Positions 1 through 5,847 of a DNA stretch of 6,395 bases are shown one piece after another. Position 1 is the first letter of the stretch, and each line of letters starts with the position of its first letter. A program made the translations under genes and the position numbers. This DNA is from DASUAO01 sp046484625 (GTDB taxonomy: Bacteria; Actinomycetota; Acidimicrobiia; IMCC26256; PALSA-555). Below the pieces are notes generated by a model, which saw only the letters and a list, made by a program, of their open reading frames with translations, ran no database searches and was not told the DNA's origin. The stretch covers positions 1-6,395 of the forward strand of contig JAWOIO010000134.1 of assembly GCA_046484625.1 (NCBI GenBank), written 5' to 3'.

Positions 1-20
1 GAATCCCCTCGGCTCCACCA
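1..20 (+). ncRNA. 3' end of a tRNA-like gene (tmRNA or tRNA), partial
   Basis: The first 20 bases fit exactly the end of a tRNA-type molecule. GAAT matches positions 57-60 of the T loop, CCCCT the 3' side of the T stem, CGGCTCC the 3' side of the acceptor stem, A the discriminator, and then an encoded CCA. The base at acceptor position 70 is T, so a G at position 3 would make the G3-U70 pair that is the alanine identity element and is also found in tmRNA. This makes ssrA (tmRNA) or a tRNA-Ala the best candidates. The loop bases AAT differ from the usual tRNA-Ala loop, which leans me towards tmRNA. The 5' part lies outside the window, so the identity is not settled. A hairpin terminator follows 31 bases downstream. 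Confidence 0.72.
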
Positions 21-29
21 CAAGGAAGA

Positions 30-42
30 GCGTCTAGGACGC
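30..42 (+). repeat. Short perfect palindrome between tRNA-like gene and terminator
   Basis: GCGTC (30-34) and GACGC (38-42) form a perfect 5-bp stem with a 3-base loop TAG. It sits between the CCA end and the terminator hairpin, so it may fold in the 3' trailer of the primary transcript. At this length it could be chance. Confidence 0.3.
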
Positions 43-51
43 GAACGAGGG

Positions 52-74
52 CCCCGGACCGCTCCGGGGTTCTT
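52..74 (+). terminator. Intrinsic terminator of the tRNA-like gene
   Basis: CCCCGGA (52-58) and TCCGGGG (63-69) form a perfect GC-rich 7-bp stem with the 4-base loop CCGC. It is followed by a T-rich stretch (TTCTT, 70-74). Orientation and position, just after the CCA end, fit termination of the plus-strand tRNA-like transcript. On the minus strand no U tract follows the same stem, so it is not a good terminator for the converging operon, though the hairpin could still block read-through. Confidence 0.75.
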
Positions 75-225
75 GCTGTCAAGCGGGCATTGCACCCAAA
101 CTGCATCTCGTGGAAGCAATAGGATCCTTTGGTTCGAGTCTCGGTCACTGGAGTTCGCCGGACGCGCCCCGCAAGGTTCGGGTGCTTCTACAATCACGCG
201 GGAGCAGCCCAGCGTTGCGGACCCG
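75..225. other. Noncoding spacer between converging transcripts
   Basis: This stretch separates the plus-strand terminator from the TAA stop of the MBL-fold gene on the minus strand. I see no convincing gene, integrase fragment or copy of the tRNA-like 3' end. No strong minus-strand terminator is visible: the best hairpin, around 199-225, has only short interrupted stems. A GGTTCGAGTC string at 131-140 looks like a T arm, but its flanks do not pair. Confidence 0.5.
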
Positions 226-1080
226 TTACTTCTGTGTCCTGGCCGCGAGCTGCCAACGCCCGTTGTGCTGCCGCGCACGACCCGCCGCTTCCAGCTTGTG
301 CAGGTGGGCGTCAACCATGATCGACCCGGCACGGTGTCGTACCGACGACTCCGTCGGTGTCGAGTAGAGGATGTCGGTCAGCTCTTCGAGGGTGCGTGCT
401 CCCGTTCGAAGGATCCCGATGATCTCCCCTTCGCGACGGATGCGGTGCGCCAGTAACGTCGCGACTCGCGCCTTCGCGTTCTCGATGAACGGGCCGTGAC
501 CCGGTGCGATCTGATCGATCGCGAGGCTTCCAAGGCGTGCGAGCGAGCGCATGTACGCGTTCATGTTCCCGTCGGGTCTGGCGATCAAGGTCGGAATGTG
601 CGGTAGGACCATGTCGCCCGAGAACAGCACGCGGCTGCCGGAGATCATGAAGCAGTTGTGCCCTGGTGAGTGGCCAGGTGTGTGCAAGGCGCTGACTTCA
701 GCGACGGAGGTAGTAATGGTTGCGCCGTCTTCGAACTGCACTTCCGGTGTCCACTCTGGATGCGCCCGCCGGAAGACCGAGACATCCGTGGCCGAGATGT
801 ACACGTTCGCCTGGAACAAGGAGCCGATGAAGCGGGCGTTTCCAACGTGGTCGGTGTGGCCATGCGAGAGGAGCACCTGCCTCACGCGTGGGCTGCCGAG
901 TTGCCGCCAGTGCGCCTCTAATGCATGTCGGTGCTCGACGAGGTACTTGCCGCAGTCGATGAGAACGGCGTCGGTCCCGTTGGTCAGGAAGTAAGCGTTG
1001 ACCGAGTCGCGGCCGCCGTAGATGTTGGTGTACGGCAGGCGGACCTGGTGTACTTCGAGACCGCCGGAGAGACGCAGCAT
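226..1080 (-). CDS. MBL-fold metallo-hydrolase with C-terminal helical domain
   Basis: 284-residue metallo-beta-lactamase-fold hydrolase, probably binuclear zinc and cytoplasmic, as no signal peptide is seen. Visible metal ligands are the HxHxDH motif HGHTDHVG (H73, H75, D77, H78), H137 in TPGHSPGH, D156 in FSGD and H195 in APGHGP, so the metal site looks intact. Residues from about 205 to 280 form an extra charged helical region like the winged-helix tail of LACTB2/glyoxalase II-like members. The ATG at 1080 is chosen because translation before it is low-complexity out-of-frame sequence. An AGGAG overlaps the TAG stop of the upstream gene, though at a rather long spacing of about 13 bases. 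It lies 16 bases after the hot-dog lyase-like gene and is the last gene of the series. The family hydrolyses thioesters, lactones, amides and nucleic acids, so the substrate cannot be read from sequence. Thioester or amide hydrolysis in CoA metabolism is my inference. Confidence 0.9.
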   Translation of the reverse strand: MLRLSGGLEVHQVRLPYTNIYGGRDSVNAYFLTNGTDAVLIDCGKYLVEHRHALEAHWRQLGSPRVRQVLLSHGHTDHVGNARFIGSLFQANVYISATDVSVFRRAHPEWTPEVQFEDGATITTSVAEVSALHTPGHSPGHNCFMISGSRVLFSGDMVLPHIPTLIARPDGNMNAYMRSLARLGSLAIDQIAPGHGPFIENAKARVATLLAHRIRREGEIIGILRTGARTLEELTDILYSTPTESSVRHRAGSIMVDAHLHKLEAAGRARQHNGRWQLAARTQK

Positions 1081-1096
1081 GACGGTGTTCGCTCTC

Positions 1097-1528
1097 CTAG
1101 GTTGCGGGAGTCTTCGGGATGACAGAAACGGTGCTTCCACGTGCGACCAAGACGGGCGGGTCCAGTGGTTCTGCGGCGGAGCGGCCCTTGTCGAAGCGCT
1201 TGAGGATGTGCTTGTAGATTTCGAACTGGTGGTGGCGGGAGCGGTTGCCGGTGTGGACTCGGCGCACGATGATCTCCAGGACCTCTCCGGCATAGACCGA
1301 CTCTAGGAAGTCGGCCGATTTGATGGATGCGAAGAGGCCGCCGACGCCATCTGATCGGATGTTCAGTTCGGCGTTGGCGTCCGAGACGTATTGGATCAGG
1401 CGCGCCCCGGACAGCAGATAGCCGTTGTAGTGGCACTCTTCGGCGCCGACGCGATGGTAGTGACGGATCTCGTTCACCGAATCTAGGTAGCGGCGAGGTT
1501 CGAAGCTGAAGTCGGCTGGGTCTGCCAC
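1097..1528 (-). CDS. Hot-dog protein, 3-aminobutyryl-CoA / beta-alanyl-CoA ammonia-lyase-like
   Basis: 143-residue small protein with the layout of the hot-dog ammonia-lyases that reversibly remove ammonia from beta-aminoacyl-CoA to give an enoyl-CoA. These are 3-aminobutyryl-CoA ammonia-lyase (Kal) of lysine fermentation and beta-alanyl-CoA ammonia-lyase. Visible family-like features are HYNGYLLSGAR (33-43), an acidic stretch before AELNIR (53-58) followed by DG, FLESVYAGEVLE (74-85), HTGNRSR (92-98) and a PPVLVARGS segment near the C terminus (124-132). Two positions depart from the DAHYxGN pattern I recall for the family: Glu for Asp (E31) and Tyr for Asn (Y37). Start is GTG at 1528, with AGGAG five bases upstream; no in-frame ATG fits and the protein has no internal Met. 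It lies between the solute-binding protein and MBL genes, with CoA-enzyme genes further upstream, which supports a CoA-thioester role. A hot-dog thioesterase or dehydratase remains possible. Confidence 0.72.
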   Translation of the reverse strand: MADPADFSFEPRRYLDSVNEIRHYHRVGAEECHYNGYLLSGARLIQYVSDANAELNIRSDGVGGLFASIKSADFLESVYAGEVLEIIVRRVHTGNRSRHHQFEIYKHILKRFDKGRSAAEPLDPPVLVARGSTVSVIPKTPAT

Positions 1529-1584
1529 GGTTGCTCCTGTCGCAGGTTTTCGCGCGTGTTGCCTGATAGGGGCCTTGACCGGCG

Positions 1585-1637
1585 AACTCCTGGAGTCCCC
1601 AGGCAGTCGGTGGCCCAACTGCCTGGGGGGAGGAGTT
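1585..1637 (-). promoter_or_regulatory. Strong intercistronic hairpin after the solute-binding protein gene
   Basis: CCCCAGGCAGT (1597-1607) and ACTGCCTGGGG (1618-1628) make a perfect 11-bp stem with a 10-base loop. Outside it, AACTCCT (1585-1591) pairs perfectly with AGGAGTT (1631-1637), adding 7 bp across an internal loop of 5 and 2 bases. On the minus-strand RNA it begins 7 bases after the TAA stop of the solute-binding protein gene. No U tract follows in either direction, so it is unlikely to be a simple intrinsic terminator. By analogy with other binding-protein genes, it probably protects the 3' end of the upstream mRNA and lowers expression of the two genes downstream. Partial termination cannot be excluded. 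Confidence 0.7.
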
Positions 1638-1644
1638 GGTGGGG

Positions 1645-3156
1645 TTACTGGGCGAGGGTGACGTCGATGAGCTGGATGTTGTCGCCGTACTTGGATACCC
1701 AATTGATTCGATCGCTCGCGCCGTACAGAACGGAGGTCTGCCATGTTGCGAGGAACATGTGGCGCTCGTGCACGAGTTGTTGCGCTTGGCGCCAGTACTC
1801 CGCGCGCTTCTCCGCGTCCATTTCAGCGTTGCCGAGGCGGGAGAGCTCGTCGTAATCGGGGTCACTCCAGCGACTCTGACGCGTGCCGGTGACGAAGAGC
1901 GAGTCCATCTTGCTGCCAACCCCTTCACCGAAGTCCCACCCGATGATGTAGAAGGGGCCGGCGGCTCCCTCGGCCATCATGGCCAGCAGTCGACCCCACT
2001 CCACCACCTGCGGGTTGGCGACGATGCCGACTTCTGCCAGCTGGGCGTTCAGGACGTCGTACGTGGCGCGGTCGGCGACGTACCGTCCGTCGGAGATGTT
2101 CGTGTCGAGCGTGAAACCGTTCGGGTAACCTGCTTCTGCGAGCAGTTCGCGGGCGCGTTCAGGATCGTAGCCGTACGGTTCGAGGTCGGAGTTGAACCCA
2201 AATGCGTTCGGCGGGACGAGCGCGGGGACGACGCGACCACGGCCGCCAAGAAGCTCCTCGACCACGAGTTCGAGGTCCAAGGCGAGCGCTGCGGCCTCGC
2301 GAACGCGAATGTCGTCGAACGGCTCATGCTTCGGATCCACCACGATGGACAACACGAGGCCGCTGGGGTCCTCGATCACGTGTACGCCCGGCGCCGCAGC
2401 GATGCGCGCTTCGTCATCGAACGGAAGCCGCTGGACCAGGTCCATCTCGCCGGAAAGCAGTGCGGCGATGCGAGTGGACGCCTCAGGAATGAAGTGGATG
2501 AACACCGTCTCGAACTCCGGTGCATCTCCCCAGTAGTCCGGGTTGACGTCGAGCTTCACGTACTGGCCGCGACGCAGCTCGGTGAGACGATAAGGACCGG
2601 AGCCGATCGGGTTCTCCTGCACGTACTCCGGCGTGTTCTCCGAGAAGTACTGCGGGGGAACGAGGAAGACGCGTCCCGATCCGCCGACCGGTTGCATGCG
2701 GTACGGCAGTTCCGGGAACGGGGCCTTGGTGTGGATGCGCACGGTGAGGTCATCGACAACTTCGACGTCCGAGATGTTGGCGATGCGCGGTGCGTTGCCG
2801 GACTGGGATCCGAGTGCCAACATGGCTTCGATGCTGTATTCCACGGCCGCTGCGTCGAGGGGCTCACCGTTGGTGAACGTCACGCCGTCGCGTAGCTCGA
2901 AGCGCCAAGTGAGATCGTCCTCTGCTTCCCAGGCCACGGCGACGTGCGGCATCAACTCGCCGCTGTCCGGGTTGAGGCGAAGCAGGGTGTCGTAGATGTT
3001 GGCCATGACCATCATGTCGGGCCCGTTGGAGGAGATCAGGGGATGGAGTCGGTCGATGCCGGCGCTCCATGCGACGTTCAGTGTGTCCTGAGCCTGGGCT
3101 GCCGCGATTGTCAATGCGAATGCGGCAACCAAGCTCCGAAGCATTCTCGAACCCAT
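1645..3156 (-). CDS. ABC transporter periplasmic solute-binding protein, family 5 (DppA/OppA type)
   Basis: 503-residue extracytoplasmic binding protein of the SBP_bac_5 family, which captures peptides, opines, nickel complexes or other amino-acid-like solutes for an ABC importer. Residues 1-22 form a Sec signal peptide: basic start, hydrophobic core LVAAFALTIAAA, and cleavage likely after AQA at 20-22. There is no lipobox cysteine, so the protein should be free in a periplasm. The mature part has family hallmarks: NIYDTLLRLNPDSGEL (about 53-68), the following AWE and WRFELRDGVTFTNGEPLDA (about 84-102), and YDPERARELLAEAGYPNGF in the second half. Length is normal. Start is the ATG at 3156 because GAAAGGAAA lies about seven bases upstream; an ATG four codons later would trim the signal peptide. 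The gene is 53 bases after the second permease gene, an unusual place at the end of the transporter block. The ligand cannot be predicted from sequence. Confidence 0.95.
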   Translation of the reverse strand: MGSRMLRSLVAAFALTIAAAQAQDTLNVAWSAGIDRLHPLISSNGPDMMVMANIYDTLLRLNPDSGELMPHVAVAWEAEDDLTWRFELRDGVTFTNGEPLDAAAVEYSIEAMLALGSQSGNAPRIANISDVEVVDDLTVRIHTKAPFPELPYRMQPVGGSGRVFLVPPQYFSENTPEYVQENPIGSGPYRLTELRRGQYVKLDVNPDYWGDAPEFETVFIHFIPEASTRIAALLSGEMDLVQRLPFDDEARIAAAPGVHVIEDPSGLVLSIVVDPKHEPFDDIRVREAAALALDLELVVEELLGGRGRVVPALVPPNAFGFNSDLEPYGYDPERARELLAEAGYPNGFTLDTNISDGRYVADRATYDVLNAQLAEVGIVANPQVVEWGRLLAMMAEGAAGPFYIIGWDFGEGVGSKMDSLFVTGTRQSRWSDPDYDELSRLGNAEMDAEKRAEYWRQAQQLVHERHMFLATWQTSVLYGASDRINWVSKYGDNIQLIDVTLAQ

Positions 3157-3209
3157 GCGGTGTTTCCTTTCGTGATCGGCGAGGTGTCTTGGCTGGGGGG
3201 CACCAAGGG

Positions 3210-4076
3210 TTAGTTCTTCCTGTCGATCACCCCCTTCAAGAAGTCGCTGAGGAGGTTCACGGAGAAGACGAGGAGGAAGAGGCTGGCGCCGGGGCAGACG
3301 GTGAGCCACCAGGCGGTGGCGACGTAGTTGCGGCCTTCAGCGAGCATCCGACCCCACGTTGGGGCGGTACCGGGCACGCCGAGGCCCACGAAGCTCAGGC
3401 TTGCCTCCAGAAGGATCGCCGTGGCTAGGTTGAACGATGCCAACACGATGATCGAGGGGATGCTGCTCGGTAGAACGTGGCGAAGCAGGATTCGCGCCTG
3501 CCCCGCGCCGAGCGCTTGGGCCGCCTGGATGTACTCGCGGCTTCGCACCTCTAGGACTTCGGATCGGATGACACGCGCATACGGAACCCAGGTACCAAGC
3601 GCGATGATGAACAGCACCAGCCACAGGCTCGGGCCGAGCATGCCCGTAACGGCTACTGCGATCATGAAGAACGGGAACGCCAACTGCAGCTCGACCAGGC
3701 GCATGATGAGCGTCGACAGGAGGCCCTTGCCGTAGCCGGAGATCAGGCCAGCGCTTACGCCCATGAGCAGCGCGATGGCGACCGCGCCGAAGCCAACTTG
3801 GAGCGCGGGTCTCGCGCCGGCCACGACCATATCGAGGACGTCGCGACCCAGGGTGTCGGTGCCGAACGGGTGCATCACCCCGGTTGTGTCGACGAAGCCG
3901 GGTGGTTTCAGGCGGGCGCGGAGATTCTGCGCACCGGGTACACCTTGCGCCACGACGTCCGGGAACAAGGCGGTGAAGAGTGTAAGCAGGACGATTGCTA
4001 GTGCTGGCAACGTGAAGGGATAGCGCCGAACCTGGCTTCGGATCCTCTTGGTGTCGATGATGGCGGAGAGCGCCAC
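3210..4076 (-). CDS. ABC transporter permease, DppC/OppC type
   Basis: 288-residue inner-membrane permease that forms a heterodimer with the preceding DppB-type protein and carries solute delivered by the binding protein. A first membrane segment lies at about 22-43 (PALAIVLLTLFTALFP), as in the OppC N-terminal domain. It is followed by the typical HPFGTDTLGRDVLDMVVAGAR (69-89), several hydrophobic segments between about 95 and 225, and a last one at about 257-276. The EAA loop that contacts the ATPase is EYIQAAQALGAG (181-192) continuing to RHVLP (199-203). Start is GTG at 4076, two bases after the TGA of the DppB-type gene; only a weak CAGG precedes it, so translation is probably coupled to the upstream gene. 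Length fits the family. Confidence 0.93.
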   Translation of the reverse strand: MALSAIIDTKRIRSQVRRYPFTLPALAIVLLTLFTALFPDVVAQGVPGAQNLRARLKPPGFVDTTGVMHPFGTDTLGRDVLDMVVAGARPALQVGFGAVAIALLMGVSAGLISGYGKGLLSTLIMRLVELQLAFPFFMIAVAVTGMLGPSLWLVLFIIALGTWVPYARVIRSEVLEVRSREYIQAAQALGAGQARILLRHVLPSSIPSIIVLASFNLATAILLEASLSFVGLGVPGTAPTWGRMLAEGRNYVATAWWLTVCPGASLFLLVFSVNLLSDFLKGVIDRKN

Positions 4077-4078
4077 GC

Positions 4079-4993
4079 TCAGTACCTGACTCTCGGGTTG
4101 ATGTACGTGTAGAGCACATCCGTGAGCAGCGTGAGGATGACGAAGATGACGGCGACGTACCCGATGATGCCCTGTACGACGGGAAAGTCGCGGCGAGAGA
4201 TGGCGTTGATGACGAGCCAGCCTATCCCCGGCCACGCGAACACGGTCTCTGTGATGACGGCGCCGCCGAGGAGCCCGCCGAGTTCGAGGCTGACGATGGT
4301 GACGATGGGGAGCAGGGCGTTACGGAAGGCGTGCTTGAGCACGACGGACATGCCGCCGAGACCCTTGGATCGCGCGGTACGAATGTAGTCTTCGGAGAGT
4401 GTCTCCACCATCGCCGAGCGGGTGAGGCGAGAGATCTGCGCCCAGTTGTAGAGCGCGAGGTTGGCCGCTGGCAGGAGGATGTGAGCGAACGTGCCGGAGC
4501 CGAAGGTGGGTAGCCAGCCGAGCCATACGCCGAAGATCTGGATGAGGAGAATCGCGGACCAGAAGGCGGGCATGGAGTGCCCTGCGAGCGCGAGGGCCTG
4601 GCTGATGCGGTCTAGCCAACTATCGCGGTAGACGGCGCTTGCGATGCCGAGCGGAATGGCCATGACGATCGAGATGACCACGGCAACGCCAGCAAGCTTG
4701 AGGGTGTTGGGTAGGTACTCGAGGATGATGGCCTTCACGGCGCGGTTGTCGAAGTACGACCTGCCGAAGTCGCCTACGAGTGCACGCGATACGTAGGAGG
4801 TGTACTGCACGGAGATAGGGCGATCTAGGCCCAATAGGCGTCGGATCTCGATCTCGGACTCGATGGGGGCATCTTCAGGTAACAGCAGGGCGACGGGGTC
4901 GCCACTCAGTCGGCCCAAGAGGAAGATTGCGGATACCGACACGATCAGGACCGCGATGCCTTGCAGGAGCCGATTGAGGATGTAGGTAGTCAA
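4079..4993 (-). CDS. ABC transporter permease, DppB/OppB type
   Basis: 304-residue inner-membrane permease of the dipeptide/oligopeptide/nickel importer class. It opens with YILNRLLQGIAVLIVSVSAI (4-23), the usual first membrane segment, then the conserved GDP (31-33) and LGLDRPISVQY (54-64) of the family's periplasmic loop. GDFGRSY (74-80) precedes the transmembrane core. The EAA loop is EDYIRTARSKGLG (201-213) followed by LKHAFRNALLP (219-229), and VFAWPGIGWLVINAI (251-265) is a family signature. No suitable ATG is present. I choose the TTG at 4993 because AAGG lies about six bases upstream and it places the first membrane segment at the normal distance. It follows the enoyl-CoA hydratase gene by 29 bases. 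No ATP-binding subunit genes are seen in the window. Confidence 0.92.
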   Translation of the reverse strand: MTTYILNRLLQGIAVLIVSVSAIFLLGRLSGDPVALLLPEDAPIESEIEIRRLLGLDRPISVQYTSYVSRALVGDFGRSYFDNRAVKAIILEYLPNTLKLAGVAVVISIVMAIPLGIASAVYRDSWLDRISQALALAGHSMPAFWSAILLIQIFGVWLGWLPTFGSGTFAHILLPAANLALYNWAQISRLTRSAMVETLSEDYIRTARSKGLGGMSVVLKHAFRNALLPIVTIVSLELGGLLGGAVITETVFAWPGIGWLVINAISRRDFPVVQGIIGYVAVIFVILTLLTDVLYTYINPRVRY

Positions 4994-5022
4994 AATGCAC
5001 CTTCGCGCGGGGGCGCACCGCT

Positions 5023-5826
5023 CTAGGAGTAGAGTTCCTCGCGCCAGGCGATCGCTGCCTTGACGCCTTCGGTGCGAACCTTCTCCTTGAACGTCAGCGT
5101 CTCGTCGGTCTCGATCGTCTTGAGCAGGAGGTTCGAGTCGACCCAGCTGTCGATGTGGGCGCGCATTCCGAGGGTCTCGTAGACGCGGTTCACGCCCTCC
5201 TTGATCATGCGCACCGCAGCGGGTGGGAGCTGCACGAGCCGCTTCACGAGCTTGGCGACGTGTTGGTCGAGCTCTTGCTCTGGAACGGCGCTCGTGACCA
5301 AGCCCCAGCGCTCGGCTTCCACGGCAGTGAAGTACTCGCCTGTCATCAGGATCTGTTTGGCGCGCCGCACGTTGACGATCCACGGAACGGCGAAGAACGC
5401 CGGTGAGGTGCCGAATAGGACCTCTGGTTCTCCCAAGCGGCAGCTCTCGGACGCGATGAGAAAGTCGCTTGGTAGCACGAGTTCGAGCGCGCCGGCGAGG
5501 CAGTACCCGTGGAGTTGCGCGACCACGGGTTTGGACATGTTCCAGATCTTCCAGCGGTTCGCGTTGGCGGTCTGCTGCAAGAACCTACGGCGCTGGTCGT
5601 TGTCGTCCGCGCGAACTTGATGGGTCAGATCGAATCCGGACGAGAAGGCCTTGCCGTTTCCGCGTAGGACGACTGCGCGAACCCCGTCGTCGGCTTCGAG
5701 CTCGGCGAGTAGTTGCCCGATCCGTACGTACATGTCGGGTGTTAGGGCGTTGAGCTTGTCGGGTCGATTCAGGACGATCGTGGCGTGGTGGGGGTGTCGT
5801 TCGACGAGAACGTGGTCGGTGCTCAT
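5023..5826 (-). CDS. Enoyl-CoA hydratase/isomerase family protein (crotonase fold)
   Basis: 267-residue crotonase-family enzyme, expected in the cytoplasm, acting on a CoA thioester. It contains HATIVLNRPDKLNALTPDM (14-32), the first oxyanion-hole region GKAFSSGFDL (58-67), and the second at HGYCLAGALEL (106-116). Both glutamates matching the catalytic pair of enoyl-CoA hydratase are present at the correct 20-residue distance: E115 in GALE and E135 in GEPE. This supports true syn-hydration of a 2-enoyl-CoA. The segment after it reads GTSPAFFAVPWIV instead of the common glycine-rich PxxGGTQRL-like string, so the substrate pocket may be unusual. Start is ATG at 5826, with AAGGAG eight bases upstream. 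It lies 21 bases after the acyl-CoA synthetase gene. Placed with a CoA ligase and an ammonia-lyase-like protein, it may hydrate the enoyl-CoA that the lyase forms (inference). Another crotonase reaction is possible. Confidence 0.92.
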   Translation of the reverse strand: MSTDHVLVERHPHHATIVLNRPDKLNALTPDMYVRIGQLLAELEADDGVRAVVLRGNGKAFSSGFDLTHQVRADDNDQRRRFLQQTANANRWKIWNMSKPVVAQLHGYCLAGALELVLPSDFLIASESCRLGEPEVLFGTSPAFFAVPWIVNVRRAKQILMTGEYFTAVEAERWGLVTSAVPEQELDQHVAKLVKRLVQLPPAAVRMIKEGVNRVYETLGMRAHIDSWVDSNLLLKTIETDETLTFKEKVRTEGVKAAIAWREELYS

Positions 5827-5847
5827 GCGAGTCGCTCCTTGGTGACG

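Noticed and set aside
131..161. GGTTCGAGTCTCGG resembling a second tRNA T arm or att-site copy
   Set aside because: The bases flanking the loop (TTTGG and CTCGG) do not form a T stem, no CCA or acceptor sequence follows, and the match to positions 1-20 is short and gapped.
149..161. 12-base inverted match between GGAGTTCGCCGG (150-161) and CCGGCGAACTCC (1579-1590)
   Set aside because: About one such match is expected by chance in a window of this size, and the two copies have no shared context.
199..225. Possible minus-strand terminator after the MBL gene
   Set aside because: Only a 4-bp outer stem (CGGG/CCCG) and a 3-bp inner stem, separated by mismatches, with no U tract.
73..456. Plus-strand open frames over the MBL gene and other plus-strand frames such as 1636-2895
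   Set aside because: They lie opposite clear minus-strand genes, have arginine-rich or low-complexity translations without family motifs, and are explained by high GC content.
3188..3207. CTTGG/CCAAG hairpin between the DppC-type and binding-protein genes
   Set aside because: Only 5 bp with a 10-base loop; too weak to claim a regulatory role.
4994..5383. N-terminal extension of the DppB-type frame upstream of 4993
   Set aside because: It overlaps the enoyl-CoA hydratase gene in another frame, its translation is arginine-rich without motifs, and a ribosome binding site precedes the TTG at 4993.
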